A DNA stretch of 64,000 nt from positions 592,067 through 656,066 of the forward strand of contig NZ_PIPW01000002.1 in assembly GCF_003987215.1 (NCBI RefSeq), in the 5' to 3' direction. Positions 46,319-54,956 of this stretch are shown piece by piece (position 1 is the first letter of the stretch; every line of letters starts with the position of its first letter). The notes under the pieces are model-generated. The model was not told where the DNA came from. It saw only the letters and a program-made list of their open reading frames with translations, and did not search any database. The translations under genes and the position numbers were made by a program. This stretch comes from Pseudidiomarina halophila (GTDB lineage: Bacteria > Pseudomonadota > Gammaproteobacteria > Enterobacterales > Alteromonadaceae).

Positions 46319-47906
46319 AAAATCGCTGGTCGCACTAGCTCTTGCTGGTGTCAGCACAGGCGCGATGGCTGCAGACATCTCGTCGTCGGTTACGACCGTA
46401 TCGAATGAATATTTGGAAGTTAATGCTACAGCCGCATCAAACTCAATTTCTGTAACGCTTAATGACGAGTACACAGAAAATGACTTTCTGATTTTGACCT
46501 TTCCAGGTGAAAACTCAGTAGATCTGAACAACCTTACAACAAGCATCAATGTTGCTTCGCAAACTGTAGTTGTGGGTTTTGACGATACCAGTGCCGAGTG
46601 TACCAACGGCACAGGTACTACTGGTAGTGAAACAGATCCTGCTGACAGCGATACCACATGTACCAACGATTATCAGTCTAAAGGGTTCACTGTTGACTAC
46701 GTATTGTCTGACGTAGACGTTATGGGTAACACCTATGTTAAGTATCGTGTTACAAATCTTGGTACCAGCGGGTCGAGCACTGTCGGTGCTACCATTCCGT
46801 TCGGCTCTGTAACCGTAAACAGTTCAGCTATCCAAGGTTCTTCTAGCTTTGACGTAACTTACTTTGCGCGTCCTAACTATGAAAACTACAACGGTAGCGG
46901 TGAAGCAACAGAAACTGGTGTTGATCCACTTGATACCGCAGATACTGCTGCATTGTTTGAAACTGGTGACCAGTTTGCGTTAACCGTCGGCGCGACTGTT
47001 TTTGACGAGACAATTGACGTTGAAGGCAACGCGTACCGCAAAGTTTTCGTAGGTTCAACGTCTGACGCGGGTGAGTTCACCTTAGTTGATAACGCTGCCG
47101 ACTTTATGTTGAATGCTACATTTGAAAGTGCTGATGTGAGCGTTACTGGTAACAACATGTTCGGTTGGTTAGCCGACGGCGACACTGACACTGCTGGTTT
47201 CCAATACTCAGGTACCTTTGATACTGTAACTGTGGATCAGGTGGTATTTACTGGTGGCGCTACGTGTGGCACTCCGTCACATGATGCAAACGAGTTGATG
47301 TTCAGCTGTGACGCTATTGGTCAAGAGGTTGTTACCTTCAACTTGAACCAACAAGAAGTTGTTCAAAATGGTAAGTTCTCCATCTCAGCTGTGTTCAACT
47401 TCAGCGATGGTGCTACAACAGATCCAGTTGAAGGCTCAACTGAAACTGATGCAAAAGCATTTGGTGAGTGGGACATCAACGGTTCTGTAACCTTTATCCC
47501 TTACATGCCTTACTCAGCTCAGTCAGTAGCGAATGAAGCAGGTTTGGCGATTGACCAAATCATCTACATCACCAACAAAAATGCGTCAGGCTACGGCTCA
47601 GGCCCAATGCCTGGTATCACAGTACGTTACATCTTAGAAGATGGTACTGAAGGTACACTTAGCAACGCTGATTTAGGCGGTGTTAAAGCTGATGCTGGTA
47701 TCACTAAGATTACTGGTCAAGTGCGTCAAGCATTGTTTGCTGCAGGTCTGTTGACTTCTAGCAAGAAGGTTGCACTTGAAGTAGTAGTTGAAGAAGACCC
47801 AGAGTTGATCGAAATCTACTCAGCATACAACGTCGGTGGTTCTGACCGCGGTTGGGTACAAAACGATTCACAACGCGTTTATCATCCAGCTACCAATCCG
47901 CAATAA
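46302..47906 (+). CDS. Secreted surface/matrix protein paralogue 1 (Slr4-like candidate)
   Basis: 534-residue exported protein with signal peptide MTNMFKKSLVALALAGVSTGAMA. The start at 46302 is chosen because TTGGAG lies 6 bases upstream (46290-46295); an in-frame ATG at 46284 is also possible. Conserved blocks shared with the three following genes are LNDEYTENDFLILTFPGEN near the N-terminus, a middle NMFGWL segment, and the C-terminal GEWDINGSVTFIPYMPYSAQ, IDQIIYITNK and YSAYNVGGSDRGWVQNDSQRV. Apart from a Cys-containing Thr/Asp-rich insert (about residues 100-125) it is beta-rich, acidic and low in Cys. The strong terminator, own promoter and regular codon use suggest high expression. Confidence 0.8.
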   Translation: MTNMFKKSLVALALAGVSTGAMAADISSSVTTVSNEYLEVNATAASNSISVTLNDEYTENDFLILTFPGENSVDLNNLTTSINVASQTVVVGFDDTSAECTNGTGTTGSETDPADSDTTCTNDYQSKGFTVDYVLSDVDVMGNTYVKYRVTNLGTSGSSTVGATIPFGSVTVNSSAIQGSSSFDVTYFARPNYENYNGSGEATETGVDPLDTADTAALFETGDQFALTVGATVFDETIDVEGNAYRKVFVGSTSDAGEFTLVDNAADFMLNATFESADVSVTGNNMFGWLADGDTDTAGFQYSGTFDTVTVDQVVFTGGATCGTPSHDANELMFSCDAIGQEVVTFNLNQQEVVQNGKFSISAVFNFSDGATTDPVEGSTETDAKAFGEWDINGSVTFIPYMPYSAQSVANEAGLAIDQIIYITNKNASGYGSGPMPGITVRYILEDGTEGTLSNADLGGVKADAGITKITGQVRQALFAAGLLTSSKKVALEVVVEEDPELIEIYSAYNVGGSDRGWVQNDSQRVYHPATNPQ

Positions 47907-47949
47907 TTGTATAAATCAGTATCTAAAAGAAACTGAGATACAAAAACAT

Positions 47950-47979
47950 AAAACGCTCCCTCCGGGGAGCGTTTTTTTT
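47950..47979 (+). terminator. Strong intrinsic terminator after surface-protein gene 1
   Basis: AAAACGCTCCC (47950-47960), loop TCCG, GGGAGCGTTTT (47965-47975) continuing into a T-run to 47979. It is a perfect 11-base stem and isolates gene 1 from gene 2. Confidence 0.92.
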
Positions 47980-48145
47980 GCTTGTTATATACCAACTGAC
48001 TAAAAACTAAGAAAAAAAACTGTACAATTCCTGAGCATGCGCTAAATTAACTTTGCGGTAAAAACGGACAAAGGACCCAGCGTATCTCACACCGCAAGTT
48101 TGTTGGAGCTGTTACGCTGCTGATTCAGATACAAGGAATATGGAC

Positions 48146-49855
48146 ATGCGTACTCAACTCCTTTACACAGCGACGCTGTGTGCTGCTGCATTACTATGTG
48201 CTCCTGCTCATACAGCAGATTTAAGCCAAACCTCTTCACTGAAAACATCACATGAATATTTGTCTCTGGTGTCGAGCGTCGACTCCCAGCCGTTGCGCGT
48301 TAACCTAAGTGATAACTATGTAGTTGGTGATTTTTTAATTTTCGAATTTCCCGGCAACGGCATCGTCGATACTGAAAGTTTGCCCAACACCGTATGGGTT
48401 GATCCCAAAGAAGAATATGATCTGCCAACGGTAAATTTCGCCTTTAACAGTGATACCGAAATTGAACACCCGTGTAACACGGCCGTGGCGGAGTATCCTC
48501 AGTACACGCACTGGCACTACGAATCGCAAACCACTTACCCCTGGTTAACCACCGATGAGTTGTGTCGTGGTTACATTAGTGAGTCAGAGCATCTACTGCG
48601 GGTTATGACAGCACCGGATCTGCTGTTAGCGCACGGCGGGATCACATTCGATGCAATAGGAACAGGTTACGATACTGTCCAGGATTTAACCTGGGCTAAG
48701 TATCGTGTCACTGCCATCAGCGGTGAAGTGCACCTGAGCACCGTTGGTGCTGAAGCTGACTTCGGCTCAGTGACATTCAACGCGAGTGCCTTAAGCGAGT
48801 TCGGTCCGGCGTTTAGCGTGCGTACGCTGTCGAGGACAGGTTATGACAATTATCCCGATAGCACTAGCGGGCAAACGGACAGGATTGACGAGCATGAACA
48901 CGACTCGGCTGTTTTGTTTGAGCTTGACCATCAGTGGCAATTGCTTGCCGGGGAGGTGTTATTTCAACGCACCGTTGATGTAGGAGAGCCCTACCGGCGT
49001 CTTTTTGTGCCCGCATCAGGTTGGGCACAAGCTGATGTCGACGAAGGATTTTATCAGCTCGGATCCGGTGCTTTCGATTTGGCTGCGCAACCACTGCGGG
49101 TGGTTTACCAACTCACGGGACCGCAACGATTCTCCTGGATAATAGATTACGACCATGCCGATGCCATCCAGGATTATTCTACTCAGATTAGCTTCAGTGA
49201 CAGCAAATGCGGGCTACTGAGCTTAAGTGAAAACGAGTTAACCTTTGAGTGTGTTACCGAAATGACCGATGGCAGCGATTTGCTTAGCGCAGCAAGTATC
49301 AGACTGACACTGAATGGCCAGGAAATTGTGGAACACGGGGAATTTAAACTCAATGCTGACGTGGTTTATGGTCTTTCTAACCCGGCCTCTACAGAGGGTA
49401 CGACGACTTTGGCGGCGATTCCGTTTGGTGAGTGGGGACTGAACGCGGCGGTCATGAATGTCGCTGCTATGCCGTTTGCCGCGCAAACGGCGACTCAACA
49501 ACAAGCTACAGGCATCGACCAGATCCTGTAGCTCAATAACCGATATGACGCGGCTTCGGATGATTTGCCTCCGCGGGTAGCTATAGATGTGGTCGAGCCC
49601 AACGGGAAGGTCCATTATTTTAGTAACGAGATGCTGAACGGGCTACGCGCTGCTAAAGGGGTTACAAAGCTTGCTGGCGTGCTGCGCGAAGCCTTATTTA
49701 TGAAAGGGCTACTTGAACAGGAGCAAATGCTGCAGTTGAAAGTCATCGTCGAACAATCTGGCTCGGGCCTCACGCTTTACTCAGCCTACAACGTTGACGG
49801 CGACCGCGGCTGGATACAAAACGACTCCCAGCGCGTTTACGACAACACACCATAA
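48146..49855 (+). pseudogene. Surface-protein paralogue 2, interrupted by an in-frame TAG
   Basis: Same family as its neighbours: signal peptide MRTQLLYTATLCAAALLCAPAHTA, LSDNYVVGDFLIFEFPGNG, SRTGYDNYPDS, GEWGLNAAVMNVAAMPFAAQ, GIDQIL. The frame stops at TAG 49529-49531 exactly where the paralogues have the Tyr of QILYVTNK. The same frame then continues to 49855 with the family C-terminus (LYSAYNVDGDRGWIQNDSQRVY). One base change (TAT or TAC to TAG) explains the break. The start at 48146 is preferred over 48140 because AAGGA (48133-48137) is then well spaced. It differs more from the others (MNVAAMPFAAQ for IPYMPYSAQ). Confidence 0.85.
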
Positions 49856-49858
49856 CCC

Positions 49859-49881
49859 GTAGCCCGCAGCTCTACTGCGGG
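49859..49881 (+). repeat. REP after surface-protein pseudogene
   Basis: GTAG (49859-49862), CCCGCAGC, TCT, ACTGCGGG (49874-49881), starting 3 bases after the stop. One stem mismatch. The rest of the gap to 50067 holds no gene that I can see. Confidence 0.82.
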
Positions 49882-49955
49882 TTATCACGAATTCACCACT
49901 AATGTATTAACGAAATAACAACATCCGTGCATATTATATGGATCGTGTAAAACTG

Positions 49956-49984
49956 TTGTGACCAACATCATTGTTTTTTAGACT
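49956..49984 (+). promoter_or_regulatory. Promoter candidate for surface-protein gene 3
   Basis: TTGTGA (49956-49961) and TAGACT (49979-49984) with 17-base spacing, about 85 bases before the start codon. Moderate match only. Confidence 0.35.
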
Positions 49985-50067
49985 GAGCAGGCTAAAACCT
50001 CTATCTAAAAACAACAAATAGAGCCATTACCTTCATCTGGAAATGTAATCGGCTTGCAAGGATTCTG

Positions 50068-51606
50068 ATGAAAAAGTTAACCTTACTCTCAACTGCAATC
50101 GCAGCATTATTATTGAATGGAATCGCGGCGGCAGCGCCCGCAGGTCGAATTTCCACTAACGATGTACTTGTCTCGTACGCATTTTTGTCTTTTGTTGAAA
50201 CTTTTGACACGCGCGATATCACTGTTACTTTGCGTGATGAATACGCCGAAGGCGATTTCGTTATTTTGCTGTTTCCGGGCGAGAATATCGTGGATACCAG
50301 TGCCTTAGACCCAAGTGCATCAAGCACTGCAGGCTCTGGTTTGAAGGGCGTAACGCTCGATTACGTGACCGCAGGTTATGACGCTGAAAATGAAGAAACC
50401 TGGGTCAAGTACCGCGTAACCGAACTTACCGGTAGTGGCAGTGATACCACCGTCGGGGTCTCGCTTAATCTTGGCAACGTAACGATTAATGCTCCTGAAT
50501 TGGAAGGCCTGGATAGCCTATCAGTTGAGACCATTTCCCGAACCAGCTACGACAATTATCCAGATGCCGAGGGCGATACCCCGGACCCGTTAGATGTTTC
50601 TGATGAAAACTCTGTGAGCCTGGTTTCGATTGCGATTCAATATCAGTATTACAGCCAAATGCTGACCAATAGTACGTGGGGTTTTGATCGCACCGTTGAT
50701 GTCATCAATGATTACCGCGTTGCATTTACTTCAGGTACAAGCGACACAGTAATTTGGGATATCGATGAAAATAGAGATGTCAGCTGGTTCGACGGTTGGG
50801 CTGCACCTTATGAACGTCGCGTGACCTATTCCGGCGCTAATATGTTCAGTTGGATTATTGACGAATCTCCGAATGACCCCAGTTCATTTGACTTCAGTAG
50901 CCAAGCAAGCGCCACCGGCAGTGGATGTAAAGTTGAATTAGTGTCTGAGAGCGAACTGGTTTCCGTATGTGAAACAACGGCGCTTGGACATTTTAGAAGT
51001 GACCTCACCTTGACACCGAATGGAACAGCGCTCATTCCAAGTGGTACGTTCAAAGCTCAAGGCCGCATTTTTACAAATGGTGTGTCTAGTTCGACAACTG
51101 TGCCCTATACCCTGCGCAGTGGGGAACAGCCGGATTACATCGTAGAGTTAGCAGAGCTTGACTACGGCGAGTGGGACATCAACGGTTCTGAAACGCGTAT
51201 TCCATACATGCCTTATTCAGCACAAGCATCGGCTGAAGCTGGAAGTACTGGCATTGACCAGATTCTGTATGTGACCAATAAGAGCCAGAAGGACTATGAT
51301 GACTTTGTGCCGCCGATTTACATTGACGTGATCACTGAGTCGGGTGAGCGTGAGCACTTTAGTAGTGATGATCTTGGTGGTTTGACCGCTGGTAAGGGTA
51401 TTACCAAGCTTGCCGGTGCATTGCGTGAAGCGATGTTTGCCCGTGGCTTGCTGGATAATAGTCAGAAAGTCTCGATCATGGTGACGGTGCCTGAGAATCC
51501 AGCCAATATTGAAGTGTATTCAGCTTACAATGTTGGTGGCAGCGACCGCGGCTGGGTGCAGAATGACTCACAGCGTGTTTTTGAAGAGACACCATTGCGC
51601 GACTAG
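50068..51606 (+). CDS. Secreted surface/matrix protein paralogue 3
   Basis: 512-residue exported protein of the same family: signal peptide MKKLTLLSTAIAALLLNGIAAAAP, then LRDEYAEGDFVILLFPGEN, SRTSYDNYPDAEGDTPDPLDVS, RTVDVINDYRVAF, YSGANMFSWIID, GEWDINGSETRIPYMPYSAQ and the C-terminal tail (VYSAYNVGGSDRGWVQNDS). It is acidic, with two cysteines in the second half. The C-terminal 140 residues are almost identical to those of paralogue 4, whereas the N-terminal halves differ widely. It is followed by three REPs, the second of which looks like a terminator. Confidence 0.8.
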   Translation: MKKLTLLSTAIAALLLNGIAAAAPAGRISTNDVLVSYAFLSFVETFDTRDITVTLRDEYAEGDFVILLFPGENIVDTSALDPSASSTAGSGLKGVTLDYVTAGYDAENEETWVKYRVTELTGSGSDTTVGVSLNLGNVTINAPELEGLDSLSVETISRTSYDNYPDAEGDTPDPLDVSDENSVSLVSIAIQYQYYSQMLTNSTWGFDRTVDVINDYRVAFTSGTSDTVIWDIDENRDVSWFDGWAAPYERRVTYSGANMFSWIIDESPNDPSSFDFSSQASATGSGCKVELVSESELVSVCETTALGHFRSDLTLTPNGTALIPSGTFKAQGRIFTNGVSSSTTVPYTLRSGEQPDYIVELAELDYGEWDINGSETRIPYMPYSAQASAEAGSTGIDQILYVTNKSQKDYDDFVPPIYIDVITESGEREHFSSDDLGGLTAGKGITKLAGALREAMFARGLLDNSQKVSIMVTVPENPANIEVYSAYNVGGSDRGWVQNDSQRVFEETPLRD

Positions 51607-51609
51607 TAT

Positions 51610-51753
51610 GTAGCCCGCAGTTCTACTGCGGGTAAAACTCGAATACACCGACAATGTCAAATTAACGTAGCCCGCAGTTCTACTGCGGGTTTTTTTGATG
51701 TTTCGACAATGGTGAAAACGTCAGGTTAGGCCCGTAGTAGAACTACGGGCTAC
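51610..51753. repeat. REP trio after surface-protein gene 3
   Basis: Two forward REPs with GTAG-CCCGCAGT-TCT-ACTGCGGG (51610-51632 and 51667-51689) and one inverted REP CCCGTAGT-AGA-ACTACGGG-CTAC (51731-51753). The second forward copy is followed directly by seven T (51690-51696), forming an intrinsic terminator. The same trio with the same spacing logic recurs after gene 4. Confidence 0.88.
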
Positions 51754-51837
51754 GGTCTGGACAGTAGCGGAGAAAAAGTGTTAAATTAGCATAGCTAAAA
51801 CAACATAAGACACATTAAATTTAAGAGAATAACTATA

Positions 51838-53379
51838 ATGAAACATATTTTCCGCACTTCACTTGCTACACTTATCCTGATGAGCAGCACTGCTACAGCG
51901 GCAGATCTCTCTGTAAATAATGCAGGCGTCTCTAATCAGTTTCTTGATATCGCTGCCACGCTGAATTCGTTCCCTATTTCAGTAACATTGCAGGACGAAT
52001 ACTCCGAGGGTGACTTTATCATGCTGAGCTTCCCCGGCGAAAACGTAGTTAGCTTTGCCAGCCTTGCGACCACTTTAAATGTTGAAGCAACATCAGGTAA
52101 GAAAGGCGTAACCCTAGATTATGTGACGTCAGGTTACGATGCAGATGCAGATGAAACCTGGCTGAAATACCGTATTACTGAACTTGGTGAAACGGGTAAT
52201 ACTACTGTAGGCGTTAAGCTGAACTTCGGTGCAGTCACAGCGGATACGGATGAACTGGCTGCTTATGACAGTTACTCCATGCGTACATTCTCACGCACAA
52301 GCTACGATAATTATCCGGATACCGCAGGTAACTCGCCGGATCCACTTGATGTGAGTGAAAACAGTGAAGCTGAGCTTTATTACATGTATGACCAGTTTCA
52401 GTATGATACGCGTACCGGGGCGATGACCGAGGAATCCAATTGGTTGTTTGACCGGACAGTCGATGTTATCGACAGCTATCGTTTGACTTTCGCGGATGGT
52501 TATTCAAGTGATAGAGTGAAAGTACGCGTGTTGCACCCTTGGTTTTTAAATCCTGGGAAATATGTACCAAATTCATATCTGCGTCCAAAAAGTCTCCGGG
52601 TGATCTATTCGGGTGCGAACATGTTCAGCTGGGTAGTTGATAGCAACCCACAAACAGAAACGCTGGATTTTAACGGTCAGATTAATAGTGAAACACCATG
52701 TGTCATCGAGTCAGTGAGTGCTGATCAAGTTGTACAGGTTTGTGATTCACCAGGCTACGATCGTACTGCCATAGCAGATTTCTATCCAAATGGAACGGAA
52801 TTATTACCTGACGGCTCGTTTACGGTTAGTGCTGAGGTTGACTACGATCAGAGCAATTTTATCGGTTCGGATACTGACTACACATTAAAAGAAATTGGCG
52901 ACACAATTTTCACTTATACGCTGCCGACGATTTCTTACGGGGAGTGGGATATCAACGGTTCTGTAACGAATATCCCGTACATGCCTTATTCAGCGCAGGA
53001 GTCGGCTGAGGCTGGTAGCACCGGTATTGACCAGATTCTGTATGTCACCAACAAGAGCCAGAAAGAATACAGCGACGATGTGCCGCCAATTTATATTGAC
53101 GTGATCACTGAGTCGGGTGGGCGTGAGCACTTCAGTAGCGATGACCTTGGTGGCTTGGTGGCGAATCAAGGTATTACCAAGATTGCCGGTGCATTGCGTG
53201 AAGCGATGTTTGCCCGTGGCTTGCTGGACAACAGTCAGAAAGTCTCGATCATGGTGACGGTGCCTGAGAATCCAGCCAATATTGAAGTGTATTCAGCTTA
53301 CAATGTTGGTGGCAGTGACCGCGGCTGGGTGCAGAACGACTCGCAGCGCGTTTTTGAAGAGACACCATTGCGCGACTAG
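51838..53379 (+). CDS. Secreted surface/matrix protein paralogue 4
   Basis: 513-residue exported protein of the same family: signal peptide MKHIFRTSLATLILMSSTATA, LQDEYSEGDFIMLSFPGEN, SRTSYDNYPDTAGNSPDPLDVS, RTVDVIDSYRLTF, YSGANMFSWVVD, GEWDINGSVTNIPYMPYSAQ, GIDQILYVTNKSQK and the tail RGWVQNDSQRVFEETPLRD. The central part is AT-richer and distinct from paralogue 3. It is followed by the same REP trio. Confidence 0.8.
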   Translation: MKHIFRTSLATLILMSSTATAADLSVNNAGVSNQFLDIAATLNSFPISVTLQDEYSEGDFIMLSFPGENVVSFASLATTLNVEATSGKKGVTLDYVTSGYDADADETWLKYRITELGETGNTTVGVKLNFGAVTADTDELAAYDSYSMRTFSRTSYDNYPDTAGNSPDPLDVSENSEAELYYMYDQFQYDTRTGAMTEESNWLFDRTVDVIDSYRLTFADGYSSDRVKVRVLHPWFLNPGKYVPNSYLRPKSLRVIYSGANMFSWVVDSNPQTETLDFNGQINSETPCVIESVSADQVVQVCDSPGYDRTAIADFYPNGTELLPDGSFTVSAEVDYDQSNFIGSDTDYTLKEIGDTIFTYTLPTISYGEWDINGSVTNIPYMPYSAQESAEAGSTGIDQILYVTNKSQKEYSDDVPPIYIDVITESGGREHFSSDDLGGLVANQGITKIAGALREAMFARGLLDNSQKVSIMVTVPENPANIEVYSAYNVGGSDRGWVQNDSQRVFEETPLRD

Positions 53380-53382
53380 TAT

Positions 53383-53526
53383 GTAGCCCGCAGTTCTACT
53401 GCGGGTTATTTCGGATTCATCGACAATGTCAGATTAACGTAGCCCGCAGTTCTACTGCGGGTTTTTTTTGATGTTTCGACCATGGTGAAAACATCAGATT
53501 AGACCCGTAGTAGAACTACGGGCTAC
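53383..53526. repeat. REP trio after surface-protein gene 4
   Basis: Forward REPs at 53383-53405 and 53439-53461 and an inverted REP at 53504-53526. The second is followed by eight T (53462-53469), a likely terminator. The DNA between the repeats (TTTTTTGATGTTTCGAC...) matches that after gene 3, showing that gene end and repeats were copied together. Confidence 0.88.
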
Positions 53527-53542
53527 GAAACAGTATGCTAAG

Positions 53543-53567
53543 GCCCCATAACTTGGGGCTTTTTTTT
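53543..53567 (+). terminator. Intrinsic terminator before the polysaccharide locus
   Basis: GCCCC (53543-53547), loop ATAACTT, GGGGC (53555-53559), then eight T. A second stop signal between the surface-protein region and the flippase gene. Confidence 0.75.
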
Positions 53568-53593
53568 GCCTCTTTGCAAAATCAGGGTTGGAC

Positions 53594-54901
53594 ATGACAC
53601 GAGCGGTAGTGGCAAACGCTTCCTGGATGATGATTGAACGCGTGTTTACCATGGCGGTTAATTTGGCCGTGACGCTGTGGCTTGCCCGTTCGTTAGGTCC
53701 CGAAGTGTTTGGTCAGCTGGCCTATGTGTTAGCGGCGGTCACTCTAGTGCTGCCGCTTGCCGCCCTGGGCGTGAATGATGTGGTGACCCGCGAGCTGGTC
53801 GAAGCACGCTATGAACCCAAACAGGTGATGGCGACGACCCTGGGAATGCGCTTGTTGGGTGCGGTACTCGGCCTTGGCGTGTTGCTGGCCTGGGTGCTGC
53901 TGGCCAGTGATTTAACGCTCGAGGCACGCATGGCACTGGCAGTGCTGGCACTGGCCAGCGTGACCCAGGCTGTTCAGGTGGTGCGCTTTTATTTTCAGGC
54001 GCGACTTGCGCACAAAGCTGTCAGTCTTGTGCGCGGCGCTGTGGTCTTAGCCAGCGGTATTGCGAAAGTTGTGGTGGCGTGGTGGACCCAGGATTTGTTC
54101 TGGATCGCTGTGGTGTTTGCCGCTGAATACGTCGTCGCCGATGGTGGTCTGCTGCTGCTCTACCGGCAGGCAACGCGCGCCTGGTTAGGCTTGCGCGACT
54201 TTTCACTGAGCTATGCCCGGCTGCTGTTCCGACAAACCGGCTGGCTTGTGCTGTCGGGCGTGGCCGCAGCGATTTACCTGAAAATCGACCAGATCATGCT
54301 GGGTCATATGACCACTGACGAAATCCTGGGCCAGTACGCGCTGGCTGCGCGGCTGTCAGAAGCCTGGTACTTTCTGGCGGTGGCAATTGTAAGTTCCTAC
54401 TTTACCGTACTAATGAAACACCGTGAGAAACGGCCTCAGTGGTTCACAGCGCGCGTGCAACACTTATTGGATGCCATGTTACTGCTCGCGCTTAGTATCG
54501 CTGTGGTGGTGAGTTTAGCGGCACCTGTGCTGGTACCTTGGCTGTTTGGTGCGGAGTACCAGGCGAGCGCAGCAATTTTGACGCTGCATATTTGGGCCGG
54601 GGTGTTTGTGTTTATGCGTGCGGTGGCGAGTAAATGGCTGCTATCGCTGCGCTATACCAGATTTTCGCTGGTGACCCATGGCGCCGGCGCGATACTTAAC
54701 GTACTGGCTAACCTTTGGCTGATCCCACGCTACGGCGGCATGGGGGCAGCGCTGGCAACGGTGATGGCGTATGCCGCTGCGGGCTACTTTAGTTTTTGGC
54801 TGAGTGCCGCGACCCGGCCGATGGCTTGGCAGATGACCCGCGCCTTGCTGTTGCCACTGACACTTGGCGCACGTTATTGGCATCACTTACGATTTAAATA
54901 A
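53594..54901 (+). CDS. Wzx-like polysaccharide flippase (MOP superfamily)
   Basis: Polytopic inner-membrane protein of the oligosaccharide flippase class that moves undecaprenyl-linked repeat units across the membrane. The 435 residues hold about 12 hydrophobic helices; the N-terminal WLARSLGPEVFGQLAYV segment is the usual family signature, and YLKIDQIMLGHMTTDEILGQYALAARLSE is a conserved Wzx-type loop. I start it at ATG 53594 with CAGGG upstream; a TTG at 53588 is also in frame. GC-rich compared with the genes around it. Confidence 0.85.
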   Translation: MTRAVVANASWMMIERVFTMAVNLAVTLWLARSLGPEVFGQLAYVLAAVTLVLPLAALGVNDVVTRELVEARYEPKQVMATTLGMRLLGAVLGLGVLLAWVLLASDLTLEARMALAVLALASVTQAVQVVRFYFQARLAHKAVSLVRGAVVLASGIAKVVVAWWTQDLFWIAVVFAAEYVVADGGLLLLYRQATRAWLGLRDFSLSYARLLFRQTGWLVLSGVAAAIYLKIDQIMLGHMTTDEILGQYALAARLSEAWYFLAVAIVSSYFTVLMKHREKRPQWFTARVQHLLDAMLLLALSIAVVVSLAAPVLVPWLFGAEYQASAAILTLHIWAGVFVFMRAVASKWLLSLRYTRFSLVTHGAGAILNVLANLWLIPRYGGMGAALATVMAYAAAGYFSFWLSAATRPMAWQMTRALLLPLTLGARYWHHLRFK

Positions 54902-54956
54902 ACGGGCGTTGCTGATAAACTCAGTTTTTGCTTACGAATGAGACCAAACCAATTTT

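Noticed and set aside
49529..49531. Programmed stop-codon readthrough as the default reading
   Set aside because: No selenocysteine or pyrrolysine element is visible and TAG replaces a conserved Tyr; a nonsense mutation is simpler.
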